Shown: positions 1-9,460 of the stretch, one piece after another
How positions within the stretch are numbered: the stretch's first letter is position 1
Layout of the letters: every line of letters starts with the position of its first letter
Assembly: GCA_965217125.1 (NCBI GenBank)
Contig: OZ244244.1
Span: 1,550,001 to 1,614,000 of the forward strand
Length of the DNA: 64,000 nucleotides
Reading direction: 5' to 3'
Source of the DNA: JAAOIF01 sp965217125
GTDB lineage: Bacteria > Pseudomonadota > Gammaproteobacteria > PS1 > Pseudothioglobaceae
The notes under the pieces: generated by a model
What the model saw: the letters and a program-made list of their open reading frames with translations, nothing else
Databases searched by the model: none
What the model was told of the DNA's origin: nothing
Position numbers and translations under genes: made by a program

Positions 1-1360
1 GGGATAAAGATGAGATATTATCTGCAATTTGTGAATAAGTGCCATCTGCGCTGGTAGAACGATAAACTGTATAAGTTGCAGTGCTACTAACAATATTCCA
101 AGACACTTCCACATAAGAGCTATAACTGCCGTCTGAAGCACTAACTCCAGTTGGTGCTGGAATGCTTGATGCATTTGGCATAAATAACGGGGGACTATTC
201 TCTGCAAAATATTCGTAGTTGTCTGCATTATATATAGCCAGTGACGGCTCATTATTAGCTATCTCTTTTGCACCAGCTGTGCCATAAACATAATCATCTG
301 TGCCAGCCAGAACGCTAAAGTGTGATAATTCGTGTATCAAAGTGCCTGATTGAGAGTCTGACCCAGCTGTAGGGGCACCCCAAAACGCACCACAAAGATT
401 AATATTATATGGATCATCAGAATAAACATAAGCATAAACATAATCTCTTGAACTAGCAGGAATATCAGCACAAGCACAATCTAACCCAATAGTTTGAGTC
501 CCTAATGCATTAGATATATTGTTAAAGTTTGCCTTTACTTTGTCATATCTTTCCTCTTCATAAACCCCAAACCAAGTTGTATATCGTGTGGCATTAGCTC
601 TTTTAGCAGCAGGAGCAATATTTAAGGAATCTTTTGCGATGAGTGCAATTCTTTCTGCTTCATCTAAGGCAGAATCAAGGGCGGTTTGCTCATCATTTGA
701 GCAATTTTGATAAGTAGGGATTTGTTTGCCTAATAGTTTAGCTTTAATATTTACGGGGGGTTTTTGCTTTTTTTTTAAGGATGGTCTATTTTCAGTAATC
801 TCAATTAACACCGGCGAGGATTGCCCTAAAATAACATTTGATTGGCTTTGTTTTGTATGCGCTTGTTTAGTCTTAGATACTGGTAGCGCTTGGTATTTGA
901 GACGATTATTTTTATAAGAAATATTATAATCACCCGTCGCACTTATATCATAACCTTGCTCAAGATTTATCAGTTCGCTAATCGTTTTTCCTGCTGTTAA
1001 AATAATATAGTCTTGATCTTTAGGCGCACCTCTTTTAACTAAACGACCTATATAATTAACCCTTGCTAAACCATTATAAACATCAAACATATTGGCATTA
1101 AAACCCTCTTCTAATGGAGTTTGCCATTTTAGAATTTTAATATCTTGATTAGTATTATTACTTAATTCAAACTTAATTAATAGCGCATCACTGGCTTGAT
1201 AAGATGTTTTTTGTGAGGAGGTTGATAGGGAAATCAATAAATCATTAGCTAAAACACCGCCAGATATACTCAATAAACTTAAAACAAAAATAGTCCTTAA
1301 CCAAGCCTTTTTAATTGAATTTGGATAAATAAGAAATATTGCTGATAAGCATTTTTTCAT
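1..1360 (-). CDS. Secreted M35 (aspzincin) metalloendopeptidase with Fn3 domain, partial
   Basis: The frame is open from an ATG at 1358-1360 to the left edge, so the C-terminus lies outside the window. A basic, hydrophobic N-terminus (about residues 1-40, ending near VLAND) looks like a signal peptide. The zinc motif HELSH is at residues 343-347 and is followed by GTDDYVYG at 353-360. HExxH plus GTxDxxYG is the aspzincin signature of peptidase family M35 (deuterolysin and peptidyl-Lys endopeptidases), where the Asp is the third zinc ligand. A NADNYEYFAE stretch after it is also typical. Residues from about 400 begin an Fn3 domain (PTGVSASDG, VEVSWN, YTVYRST) like those in the 4787-8521 protein. 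Likely role: extracellular proteolysis. Whether it carries the C-terminal repeat tail of its neighbours cannot be seen here. Confidence 0.85.
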   Translation of the reverse strand, partial: MKKCLSAIFLIYPNSIKKAWLRTIFVLSLLSISGGVLANDLLISLSTSSQKTSYQASDALLIKFELSNNTNQDIKILKWQTPLEEGFNANMFDVYNGLARVNYIGRLVKRGAPKDQDYIILTAGKTISELINLEQGYDISATGDYNISYKNNRLKYQALPVSKTKQAHTKQSQSNVILGQSSPVLIEITENRPSLKKKQKPPVNIKAKLLGKQIPTYQNCSNDEQTALDSALDEAERIALIAKDSLNIAPAAKRANATRYTTWFGVYEEERYDKVKANFNNISNALGTQTIGLDCACADIPASSRDYVYAYVYSDDPYNINLCGAFWGAPTAGSDSQSGTLIHELSHFSVLAGTDDYVYGTAGAKEIANNEPSLAIYNADNYEYFAENSPPLFMPNASSIPAPTGVSASDGSYSSYVEVSWNIVSSTATYTVYRSTSADGTYSQIADNISSLS

Positions 1361-1511
1361 AAACTATGTATTGATAATGATTTGAGTAATTTGAAAAAGA
1401 TTATACACATTTTACAAGCTTGCAATATCTAATTTACTTGAAAAGAAGCTAAGACCTGAGTCCTCTTACGGACGGAAATTCTTATAAAAAGAAGATTTTG
1501 CCTTGTTATTT
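1361..1511. other. Intergenic gap holding a copied 3' flank
   Basis: AT-rich gap between two minus-strand genes. From about 1472 to 1511 it resembles the sequence at about 4745-4786 that follows the 1244-residue gene: the same ACGGAAATT, TATAAAAAGAAGATTTT and GCCTTGTTA blocks. Similarity continues into both coding tails, so the duplicated unit covers the end of the gene plus its downstream DNA. No clear terminator is seen. Confidence 0.6.
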
Positions 1512-1860
1512 TTATCTAAATTTATCTAAATAAGCCTTCAACTGTGGGGTTGTTTTTCTGCCCTCCATTGCATTACTAGAAATTGTAGTATGTAAATTGT
1601 TGGCATTAGAGTTTAGTAAATATTTAAAGATAATCAATCCATCATTAGAGGCATTAATAGTCTGATTGCCATCAACATCTAAAATAGTTCCTGCATCATC
1701 TAAATAAGCCTTCAATTGTGCGGTTGTTCTTCTGTTAGTAGCGGCATTACTAGAAATTGTAGTATGTAAATTGTTAGCATTAGAGTTTAGTAAATATTTA
1801 AAGATAATCAATCCATCATTAGAGGCATTAATAGTCTGATTGCCATCAATATCTAAGGAA
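1512..1860 (-). repeat. C-terminal EF-hand/dockerin-like tail, two 58-codon units
   Basis: Two DNA units 174 bp apart (the shared block GTTTAGTAAATATTTAAAG starts near 1611 and 1785) encode DxDGNQTINASNDGLIIFKY plus a helical spacer ending QLKAYLD. Asp1, Asp3, Asn5 and Asn9 fit a Ca2+ loop. The same DNA recurs in three other genes of the window. Confidence 0.85.
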
Positions 1861-4100
1861 AAAGTTATAGCAGCTGGATTAACAGTAATGCTAAGGGTTG
1901 CTGAATCAGTGCCACCTACATTTGTGGCAGTAATTGTATATGTTGTTGCTGATGCGGTGGCGCTTGGTGTTCCTGAAATAGTTCCAGTATTGGTATTAAA
2001 AGATAAATTATTAGCAATTGCTGGCGCAATAGAATATGAAACAACAACTCCTCCAGTGTTTGTAGCACTTATATCAATATATGTTCCAACAACAGCGGTA
2101 ATAGTAGCAGGTGAAAATGCAATATTTGGAGCAGAGATAATAAAATTAGCACTACAAGATTTATCACTATCTATATTTATAGTTAAGGGATTATCAGTGC
2201 CTGAACAATCGCCAGACCAGCTGCTAAAATCATAACCACTATTTGCGCTGGCAGTTAGTTGAACTTGGGTATTTTTATTATAAGTTTTGCTGCAATCAGT
2301 GCCACAGCTGATGCCGTTGGCGCTGATATTGCCGTTTGTTGCTGAGGTAGTTAGGGCGTAAGTTGGTATTGCTTGTGTGGTAGAGACAAAGTTTGCTGAT
2401 ATGCCGCCGATTATTAATGTACTGAATTTACTGCTGCTGTAATTGCTACTGCTGATGTGGCGAACGCTAACTGCATTACCATTATTAATGGTGCCATTAT
2501 TACTGCTAAAAGCACCATTATTTATGCTGTATTCACCATTGATAATGCTAATATTGCTGGCTGTATTGATGCCGCTGATAATAACTAGATTTGAGGTTAT
2601 AGCAGTGTTAATAGCAACATCGGCTTGGCTGGTGAATGTGAATTGATTGGGTTCGGTACCTGCCACAAAAGCAAAGCTTGCTGAACATAATTTACTGCTA
2701 TCCATTATGACAGTTAATGGGTTATCAGTGCCTGAACAATCACTACTCCAACCGCTAAAACTATAATTGCTATTTGCGTTAGCAGCAAGTTGAACTTGGG
2801 TATTTTGAGCATGAGTTTGGCTGCAATCATCGCCGTTAGCGCCGCAGTTGATGCCATCGGCAATAATGGTGCCTCTAATGACACCGCTATTGTCTTCGAT
2901 TACAAAGGTGCGCAGGATTATTTCTTGTGTGGTTGCACTACTTGCTACTGATTGCACTGAACAAGTGCCACTATTACTATTTATACAGGCTTGTAGGGTG
3001 TAATTATAGGTGGTATTGCTAATTAATCCAGTGTTATTGTAACTTAGGTCAGTGCCAGCATAAATTTGGTTATTGCCGTTATACAAGCGATAATAAGTTG
3101 CACTATTAGCACTTGTCCATAAAAGGTTTATTTGGTTAGTGCTTTGGACTGTAGCAATAGGGGCGGCTGGAGTTTGGATAGCAATATTAGCCCTAACTGT
3201 GTAAGTGCCTGTTGTGGCAAAATAATTCCCTCTAACGCGAATATAATAAGTGCCAGTGCCAGTGCTAAGTGTGCGTGTAATTTTAAAGTTACTATCCGTG
3301 CCAGAATCATTATTTTCGGCAATAATACTGCCTGAACTGTCTAATAAATAGCCATAAGTATCTGTAGGTCCTGTGCTATAAATATCCAAATCACCGCCAC
3401 CAGCAGGCACGCTAATACTAAAATAATCATCATCACCAACTTCAATACTGCCGCTGACATCAGTAGCAAAATTAATAACTGTGGCAGTGCTGGTGTCATC
3501 TGCATAGTAGTCTTTTGTGCTGCCAAAACCATATATTGCTCTAATGCCATTTATATCATCTTGTTGTAGGGTTGTTACATTGTCTTGATACCCTGGGTTC
3601 ATTATTGAGGAATTATTTTCTTCATGACCTATCCCAAGGGTGTGACCAACTTCGTGCAAAGCAACGCGTTTAAAATCGTATGGTGAACCGCTGTTATTGT
3701 GAATACCCCAGTTATATGATGAATTAAAAAAAATATCAGAATAAATTGTACCACCGCCGTTACTATAAAAAGTATATGCTACTGCAAGTGCGTTATCACC
3801 AAAAGCTGCGCCGCATATATCACTTTCAAAACTGGCACTATTATCACCACCTGCAGCGCAAGGATCTATATATGCTGAATTAATATCATACTGAAAATTA
3901 GACTCACTATTCCAGGAATTTATTGCATCATTTAGAGCTGATTGATAATCAGCAGCACTAGTGCCATCTTCACCGCTGTTAAATCCTGTATGAAATACTA
4001 TATTGTTATATTGCCAACGCCAGCCGATTAATTCATAAGCATTGACTGCTGTGCTAATGACTAAAATAGCCAATAAACTTATCTTAGCTATCAGTTTCAT
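1512..4100 (-). CDS. Secreted M10 matrixin-like metalloprotease, multidomain
   Basis: 862 residues with a signal peptide (about 1-21, ending VNAYE). The catalytic motif HEVGHTLGIGH is at 149-159 with a Met-turn SIM at 165-167: the full HExxHxxGxxH metzincin signature of matrixins (M10). A pre-peptidase C-terminal (PPC) beta-domain follows at about 200-305, then an Fn3-like domain (about 310-390). Two Cys-containing repeats with GxxCG..CS and FSGWSxDCSGTDNP motifs and a putative-Ig (He_PIG) domain come next. The last about 115 residues are two EF-hand/dockerin-like units, each starting DIDGN or DVDGN. Likely role: extracellular degradation of protein matrix. It starts 4 nt inside the end of the upstream 190-residue gene (ATGA overlap), so the two are probably translationally coupled. 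Confidence 0.88.
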   Translation of the reverse strand: MKLIAKISLLAILVISTAVNAYELIGWRWQYNNIVFHTGFNSGEDGTSAADYQSALNDAINSWNSESNFQYDINSAYIDPCAAGGDNSASFESDICGAAFGDNALAVAYTFYSNGGGTIYSDIFFNSSYNWGIHNNSGSPYDFKRVALHEVGHTLGIGHEENNSSIMNPGYQDNVTTLQQDDINGIRAIYGFGSTKDYYADDTSTATVINFATDVSGSIEVGDDDYFSISVPAGGGDLDIYSTGPTDTYGYLLDSSGSIIAENNDSGTDSNFKITRTLSTGTGTYYIRVRGNYFATTGTYTVRANIAIQTPAAPIATVQSTNQINLLWTSANSATYYRLYNGNNQIYAGTDLSYNNTGLISNTTYNYTLQACINSNSGTCSVQSVASSATTQEIILRTFVIEDNSGVIRGTIIADGINCGANGDDCSQTHAQNTQVQLAANANSNYSFSGWSSDCSGTDNPLTVIMDSSKLCSASFAFVAGTEPNQFTFTSQADVAINTAITSNLVIISGINTASNISIINGEYSINNGAFSSNNGTINNGNAVSVRHISSSNYSSSKFSTLIIGGISANFVSTTQAIPTYALTTSATNGNISANGISCGTDCSKTYNKNTQVQLTASANSGYDFSSWSGDCSGTDNPLTINIDSDKSCSANFIISAPNIAFSPATITAVVGTYIDISATNTGGVVVSYSIAPAIANNLSFNTNTGTISGTPSATASATTYTITATNVGGTDSATLSITVNPAAITFSLDIDGNQTINASNDGLIIFKYLLNSNANNLHTTISSNAATNRRTTAQLKAYLDDAGTILDVDGNQTINASNDGLIIFKYLLNSNANNLHTTISSNAMEGRKTTPQLKAYLDKFR

Positions 4101-4636
4101 TGATTTAAAATATCGTCAATTTTTGATTTAAAATCATCAAGATTGTTTGATGCACTCTGGGCTTGATATGAGCTGGTGGATTTGTTATTTGGGCTATATT
4201 CAGCGTCTGATGTTAGTTTTTCAACTGTTTTATTGCCGCTGCTATCTGTTTTAACTAAATAATGCCCCTGATGCCAGCCATACAACGGATTAACCTGCCT
4301 GCGAGTAGTGTTTTCAACAAAATAAATGCCCTCCTCGCCTGCTTCTGGCATTGTTAAATCAGATATTATCATAGTCCTGCCGCCAGTTTCACCGCCTAAA
4401 AAACCTAATTCTATTGTTGTTGAGGCATAGCTGCCTTTTATTAAATCGTCTATGCTAAAGGTGATAAAAGTCATCGGCTGCCCATTCGGCAAACTGCGAA
4501 CTTCCTTAGAAATAACCTGACCTTGAAAGACCATCTCAGCAGCATTGACCACATTATCAAAATCCACTTTGAGGACTGTGCTGGCGACAGATTGTGCGCT
4601 TATTACAAGCATTAATACTGCAAAAATTAGTTTCAT
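4097..4636 (-). CDS. Small exported protein coupled to the matrixin
   Basis: About 179 residues from the ATG at 4634-4636. I prefer this start over the one 33 nt upstream because AAGGGGG lies about 11 nt before it and the protein then begins directly with a signal peptide (MKLIFAVLMLVISAQSVAS). The mature part has a beta-rich pattern (VFQGQVISKEVR, TFITFSIDDLIKG, IELGFLGGE) and a polar Ser/Asn tail ending in a short helix. I recognise no named family. Its stop overlaps the protease start by 4 nt, so the products are probably made together. It could be an inhibitor, chaperone or secretion partner of the protease, but only the gene arrangement supports that. Confidence 0.7.
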   Translation of the reverse strand: MKLIFAVLMLVISAQSVASTVLKVDFDNVVNAAEMVFQGQVISKEVRSLPNGQPMTFITFSIDDLIKGSYASTTIELGFLGGETGGRTMIISDLTMPEAGEEGIYFVENTTRRQVNPLYGWHQGHYLVKTDSSGNKTVEKLTSDAEYSPNNKSTSSYQAQSASNNLDDFKSKIDDILNQ

Positions 4637-4786
4637 TTTATTTATAATCCCCCTTAAAAGCCCAAACACAAAAAAAATTAAAAGGATATATTATAGTCTA
4701 AAAAGATATTTAAGAGTTTGTTGTTAATTTTCAACTGTTTTGTAAACGGAAATTATTATAAAAAGAAGATTTTTGCCTTGTTATTT

Positions 4787-5130
4787 TTATCTAAATTTAT
4801 CTAAATAAACCTTCAAATTTGTGGTTGTCTTTCTACTATTAATTGCATCATTAGCAATGGTAGTATGTAAATTGTTAGCATTAGAGTTTAGTAAATATTT
4901 AAAGATAATCAATCCATCACTAGAGGCGCTAAGAGGCCCATTGCCATCAGCATCTAAAATAGCTCTTGCATCATCTAAATAAGCCTTTAACTGTGCGGTT
5001 GTCTTTCTAGCGGCATCATTAGCAATGGTAGTATGTAAATTGTTAGCATTAGAGTTTAGTAAATATTTAAAGATAATCAATCCATCATTAGAGGCATTAA
5101 TAGTCCCATTGCCATCAATATCTAAGGAAA
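4787..5130 (-). repeat. C-terminal EF-hand/dockerin-like tail, 168-bp period
   Basis: Two units (the shared GTTTAGTAAATATTTAAAG block starts near 4886 and 5054) encode DIDGNGTINASNDG and DADGNGPLSASSDG loops. The period is 168 bp instead of 174, because two codons are missing from the spacer. The second loop is the most diverged in the window. Confidence 0.82.
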
Positions 5131-8100
5131 AACTTTTTACTTCAATGCTAAGGGTTGCGGTACTACTACCAAATGAATTTGTGGCTATAACTGTATATGT
5201 TGTTTCTGATGCTGTGGCACTTGGTATGCCTGAAATAGTTCCAGTATTGGTATTAAAAGACAAATTATTAGTAATTGCTGGCGCAATAGAATATGAAGCA
5301 ACAACTCCTCCAATATTTATAACTGTTATATTGCCAATAGATGCCCTAATAAAAGCGGTAATAGTAGCAGGTGAAAAAGCAATACTTGGAGCATCTGTGA
5401 TAGCACGATGTCCTTGGTTATAGCTACTATAGATACTGCAATTACCTGAACACGCTTTTAGTCGGTAATAATAAATGATGCCTGCTGTGGCTTCTGTATC
5501 ATCATAAGACAAGGTTGAATCTGTGCCAATCTGAGAACAACTGTTACTGTTTGTGTTAGTGCAACGGTAAATTATATAACTATTAGCACCACTTGCGCTA
5601 CTCCACGATATACTCACTTTGTCAGTATGAGTACCATCGCTAGCGGATGGGCTTGGCGCTACAATAGCACGATACCCTGAATCATAACCACTATAATCAC
5701 TACAAATGCCAGTTTCATCACTACCAGAACACGCTTTAAGTCGGTAATAATAAGTTTTGCCTATTGTGGGTGGGGTATCATAATGAACATAAGGCGGGGC
5801 TGAATAAGTAGCAATTTTTGAGTAAGTGCCATTTGCACTAGTAGAACGATAAATTATATAGCTATTAGCGCCACTTACAATACTCCACAATATACGCACT
5901 TTGTCACCATCGCCATCACTAGCATATGGGTTTGGTGCTACAATAGCACGATACCCTGAATAATAATTACTATAATCACTACAGCCAGTGTCACTACTAC
6001 CAGAACACGCTTTTAGTCGGTAATAATAAATGATGCCTGATGTGGATGAAGTATCATTATAAGGCGAGGTTGAATCTGTGCCAATCTTAAAACAACTACT
6101 GCTGCTTGTGCTAGTGCAACGGTAAATTATATAACTATTAGCATCACTTACGCTACTCCATGAGATAAGCACTTTATCAGTATAATCACCATCACTAACA
6201 GTTGGGGTGTTTGGTGGTGTTGGCGTTATAATAGATATATATGTTCCAGAATTATCGACATTATCAGAATTATCATAAGCCTCTATCCAATATTGTAAAT
6301 TACCCACTGGGGCATTATTAGTAATTTCATGATTTATAATATTATGTGAGCCTTTATTAAGATTATCCCAAGTTTTAGTTTGTTCTGCTTGATTCCCAAA
6401 CCTCCAGTGCAAAACTACTTTTTTAAGATAAGTATTATCAGAAATATTGGCAGAAATATTTAAACTATCGCCTTTTACAGGGTTAGAGTCTGAAATGCTA
6501 ATATTTGCTATAGTTGGTTTGAGATTTGGTTTTTCAAGAATTTGAAATGAATCAGTGTATTCTTCTTGATATACATTGGTAACTGGATTTTTTACATAAT
6601 ATTTAACACTCCATAAGCCCGTTTTATCTTGGGCAGAGCTACCATTTATATCAATCCAACCCCCATATTTTGGGTCACCATAATAATCATTTCCATCATC
6701 ATTAGGATCGCCATCATCATTAGGATCATCGGTTGTGTGGTCAAACTCAAAATATAGTGCTCCATTTGGTTCATAAAATTCCCATTTCATATAAATAGCT
6801 TGTGACACATCTATAAATTTTACCCAAAATGTCGCTGATCCAGCATCTTGATAAAATGTATTAGTTTGAGAAATAAGATTATGGTTGCTGTCTATGCCCT
6901 TGCCCATTCTATGCTCGGTTAAATTCCAACCAACTGTGTAATACAGTATTTTTTTACGCTCAAATCCATTACCTTCATCAAAATAAATTTTTACTTTATA
7001 GCGCCCAGGATTTTCTGCCATGTCGGCACCGTCAATATCATAACCACACCAACCTGTGTAAGCCTGTGTATATTGACCTGAAGGAATTCCACTGCAATCA
7101 TCATCATCAGGTCCAGTCAATAAAGTGCCGTAATGCGTTCCATCTGGTGAGTAAAACCTATACTCAATGGCAATAGAGCTATTAATATCTAAATCTTCTA
7201 AATATATTGAAACACCAGCCGTTTCATCATCAGTGCTATAAAATCCATCTCCATCATCATTTGGCCAATAAACATATGTGGGTAGAGTATCGCTTCCATT
7301 ATCTTCGTATGTATCAACAGCAATCATATAATAATAAGCATCATAATCATTTGACCCACTAGAATCACCATCAATAGCAACATAAAGACTATCTGTATCA
7401 GTAAAACCGCCACCACTAGCAGTAAGTGAAATATTACCACTACTGTTTGGTGCTGATATACTACGAGAAAATTCCCCATTAGTAATATTTGCAGTATAAA
7501 CAGTGCCACCAGAATTAATAATAACTTCCCCTGATATAACAGGACTGCCAGTATTGTAATTGACCTGTCCTGATACAGTTATTGAATCTCCTGGCTCCAC
7601 GCTTGAATCTGATAATTCAGCATCTTGTATATCTATTGATGTTGCTATTAATGGAACAGTTGCTATGACATTACTATGGTCTCCAGTAAAGAATGGAGTG
7701 TTATTGGATGATAAATAATCATATATATAATCAAACCATGATCTTGTGGCTTGCCCTAAATACTCACCAGTTTCCGCACCTTGAAGATACGCCCCTATGT
7801 ATGGACCAATCCATGGAATCCCAGATAAAATTGTATTTTGTTCGAAATCATCTATATTATTACTATAATGCATTTGTAAAATCAATAATTCATCTAATAG
7901 GCGCGTTAACTCACTTGCAACTTTAGTATTTTTATATAATTCAGTAATCATATCTGTAGTTATATGGCTATTAGATTGTTTTATAGTGTTTAGTTTATCT
8001 TTTGTTCTGTCATAGGCTGTTTCATATAATTTGTAGGCTAGAAAAATTAACACATCTGTATAAGCCTGCCCTCCAGAATCTACTGCAAGTTGAACTACTG

Positions 8101-8521
8101 TTGATACACCATCGCTGATTAAATCTATATCTCCTGTTATTACGGCACTCATTAATGAACCTATTACATTAGACTCCACCCCAGCAAAAACACTACTAAC
8201 TTGCGACCCTAGTGCTTCTTGAATTTTATCTAAATACCATTGCTTAAAATCATTAAACTCTTCCGCTTCATGAATTCTTTGTGCCGAGCCAAATAAAATT
8301 ATTCTAGCATCATTGTTGCTAACATTTATCTGATTTACGCCATTTTCATCAAATACACGCAAAGTAATGTCAAAATAGGATGTACCATTAAGTCCAACTG
8401 GTTTTATGCTATAAACCTGTCCGTCAATATTGAATGAAATTGGATTACTCCAAACCCCACTATTAACCACAAACACCAAAGCAAAAGCCAGCACTAATTT
8501 TTTTAAAAATATTGTTTTCAT
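4787..8521 (-). CDS. Large secreted Fn3/Ig-like protein with dockerin-like tail
   Basis: 1244 residues with a signal peptide (about 1-25, ending GVWSN). Residues about 26-290 are an unrecognised domain with long hydrophobic helices (VIGSLMSAVITGDIDL, GPYIGAYLQGAETGEYLG). Next come a bacterial Ig-like stretch (about 300-385) and an Asp-rich beta region with DPNDDGDPNDDG, which may bind Ca2+. At about 800-1065 there are three Fn3 repeats, each with YIIYR and YYYRLKACSG, then a He_PIG-type domain and the two-unit EF-hand/dockerin-like tail. No HExxH or other catalytic motif was found, so it is more likely an adhesin or matrix protein than an enzyme. A 150-nt gap separates it from the downstream 190-residue gene. 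Confidence 0.78.
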   Translation of the reverse strand: MKTIFLKKLVLAFALVFVVNSGVWSNPISFNIDGQVYSIKPVGLNGTSYFDITLRVFDENGVNQINVSNNDARIILFGSAQRIHEAEEFNDFKQWYLDKIQEALGSQVSSVFAGVESNVIGSLMSAVITGDIDLISDGVSTVVQLAVDSGGQAYTDVLIFLAYKLYETAYDRTKDKLNTIKQSNSHITTDMITELYKNTKVASELTRLLDELLILQMHYSNNIDDFEQNTILSGIPWIGPYIGAYLQGAETGEYLGQATRSWFDYIYDYLSSNNTPFFTGDHSNVIATVPLIATSIDIQDAELSDSSVEPGDSITVSGQVNYNTGSPVISGEVIINSGGTVYTANITNGEFSRSISAPNSSGNISLTASGGGFTDTDSLYVAIDGDSSGSNDYDAYYYMIAVDTYEDNGSDTLPTYVYWPNDDGDGFYSTDDETAGVSIYLEDLDINSSIAIEYRFYSPDGTHYGTLLTGPDDDDCSGIPSGQYTQAYTGWCGYDIDGADMAENPGRYKVKIYFDEGNGFERKKILYYTVGWNLTEHRMGKGIDSNHNLISQTNTFYQDAGSATFWVKFIDVSQAIYMKWEFYEPNGALYFEFDHTTDDPNDDGDPNDDGNDYYGDPKYGGWIDINGSSAQDKTGLWSVKYYVKNPVTNVYQEEYTDSFQILEKPNLKPTIANISISDSNPVKGDSLNISANISDNTYLKKVVLHWRFGNQAEQTKTWDNLNKGSHNIINHEITNNAPVGNLQYWIEAYDNSDNVDNSGTYISIITPTPPNTPTVSDGDYTDKVLISWSSVSDANSYIIYRCTSTSSSSCFKIGTDSTSPYNDTSSTSGIIYYYRLKACSGSSDTGCSDYSNYYSGYRAIVAPNPYASDGDGDKVRILWSIVSGANSYIIYRSTSANGTYSKIATYSAPPYVHYDTPPTIGKTYYYRLKACSGSDETGICSDYSGYDSGYRAIVAPSPSASDGTHTDKVSISWSSASGANSYIIYRCTNTNSNSCSQIGTDSTLSYDDTEATAGIIYYYRLKACSGNCSIYSSYNQGHRAITDAPSIAFSPATITAFIRASIGNITVINIGGVVASYSIAPAITNNLSFNTNTGTISGIPSATASETTYTVIATNSFGSSTATLSIEVKSFSLDIDGNGTINASNDGLIIFKYLLNSNANNLHTTIANDAARKTTAQLKAYLDDARAILDADGNGPLSASSDGLIIFKYLLNSNANNLHTTIANDAINSRKTTTNLKVYLDKFR

Positions 8522-8646
8522 AAACTTTCCTTGTTTAAATAATCTAAAAAATACTATTAATTTTATGAATTATACATCATATGATGATTACTTCATAGAA
8601 GTTTTACAATAACTGCTTAAAAATACTATTATTTTGAGTAATTATT

Positions 8647-8865
8647 GTGAATATCACCCAATCCTTTGCCAAAACTCTCAAGCACAAACGCCAGCAATCA
8701 GGGCTTTCTCAGGAAAAACTGGCGGAATTAGCCAATCTTTCTATGCGTTCAATTTCGCTGTTAGAATGCTCAAAACAGCAACCAACTTTAGCTACTATTG
8801 AGAAACTTGCTAAAGTTTTTAAACTAACTGCTTCACAACTTTTGGTTGAGGTGGAAAATTACTAA
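8647..8865 (+). CDS. Small XRE/Cro-family HTH regulator
   Basis: 72 residues from a GTG start, almost entirely one helix-turn-helix domain: KTLKHKRQQSGLSQEKLAELANLS, then SMRSISLLECSKQQPTLATIEKLAKVF. The pattern matches the HTH_3 family (phage Cro/cI, SinR). It lies divergent to the 1244-residue gene, sharing an AT-rich 125-bp region, so it may control that gene or itself. No partner toxin is seen next to it. A second XRE protein follows about 200 bp downstream. Confidence 0.8.
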   Translation: MNITQSFAKTLKHKRQQSGLSQEKLAELANLSMRSISLLECSKQQPTLATIEKLAKVFKLTASQLLVEVENY

Positions 8866-9070
8866 ATTATTTTAAATAAAAGTTCAGTAATTCTACATTA
8901 AAACACAATATCACAAAATAAAATTTATCAAAAGTTTAACAACTATCAAAAAAAACAATTACTGTTTTGTTTTTTATGTAATTTTAATAAATAAATATTT
9001 AACTATTTTACATAAAAAAAATTAGTATGGAAACATAAAATTTACAAATTATATAATTTGGGTATATTTT
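8866..9070. other. Very AT-rich intergenic region
   Basis: 205 bp of A/T-rich sequence between two HTH genes, with homopolymer A runs (for example AAAAAAAATTAG near 9013) and a TATATAATTTGGG block just before the second gene that may serve as a -10 element. No gene or stable hairpin was found. Confidence 0.4.
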
Positions 9071-9394
9071 ATGAAAAACAAACAACAAAATGAAATCGGC
9101 ATTGGTCACAGGATTAAAAAATCACGCACCAAGATGAGATTATCGAGTATTAGAATATCAAAAGAGTTGGGGTTATCGCACTCTATTTGTTCACAATGGG
9201 AAAGAGGTAATGCTAATCCGTCCACGGCGAATTTAGCAAAATTAGCTAAAATATTAAATGTGAGTTTTGAGTGGTTGGCGTTGGGTGAGGTTGAAAATAA
9301 GGCAGAAAATCAGCAGGATTTTAGCGTGGTTTTTAATTTGTTAAACGATAAACAAAAACAGCATTTAGCTCAATTTATCAAGAGTATGGTATAA
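9071..9394 (+). CDS. XRE-family HTH regulator with C-terminal extension
   Basis: 107 residues. Residues about 9-68 form an XRE HTH domain (GHRIKKSRTKMRLSSIRISKELGLS, SICSQWERGNANPSTANLAKLAKIL), followed by SFEWLALGE, the usual end of this domain. The last 35 residues are polar and helical and may mediate dimerisation. It resembles phage-type repressors. No integrase or phage gene is adjacent. Target unknown. Confidence 0.8.
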   Translation: MKNKQQNEIGIGHRIKKSRTKMRLSSIRISKELGLSHSICSQWERGNANPSTANLAKLAKILNVSFEWLALGEVENKAENQQDFSVVFNLLNDKQKQHLAQFIKSMV

Positions 9395-9460
9395 AAATTG
9401 ATTAAAATGGAATGCGGTTTTTATGAGACTGCTGCTTTTTTTATTTAATTAAATGCCTTG

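Noticed and set aside
1840..2235. 131-residue frame opposite the matrixin gene
   Set aside because: It runs antisense through conserved Ig-like and tail coding sequence and its residues mirror the repeat composition; similar mirror frames occur opposite the other secreted genes.
4787..8521. Protease function for the 1244-residue protein
   Set aside because: No HExxH, Ser/Asp/His or Cys/His catalytic pattern was found; only Fn3, Ig-like and Ca2+-loop features are visible.
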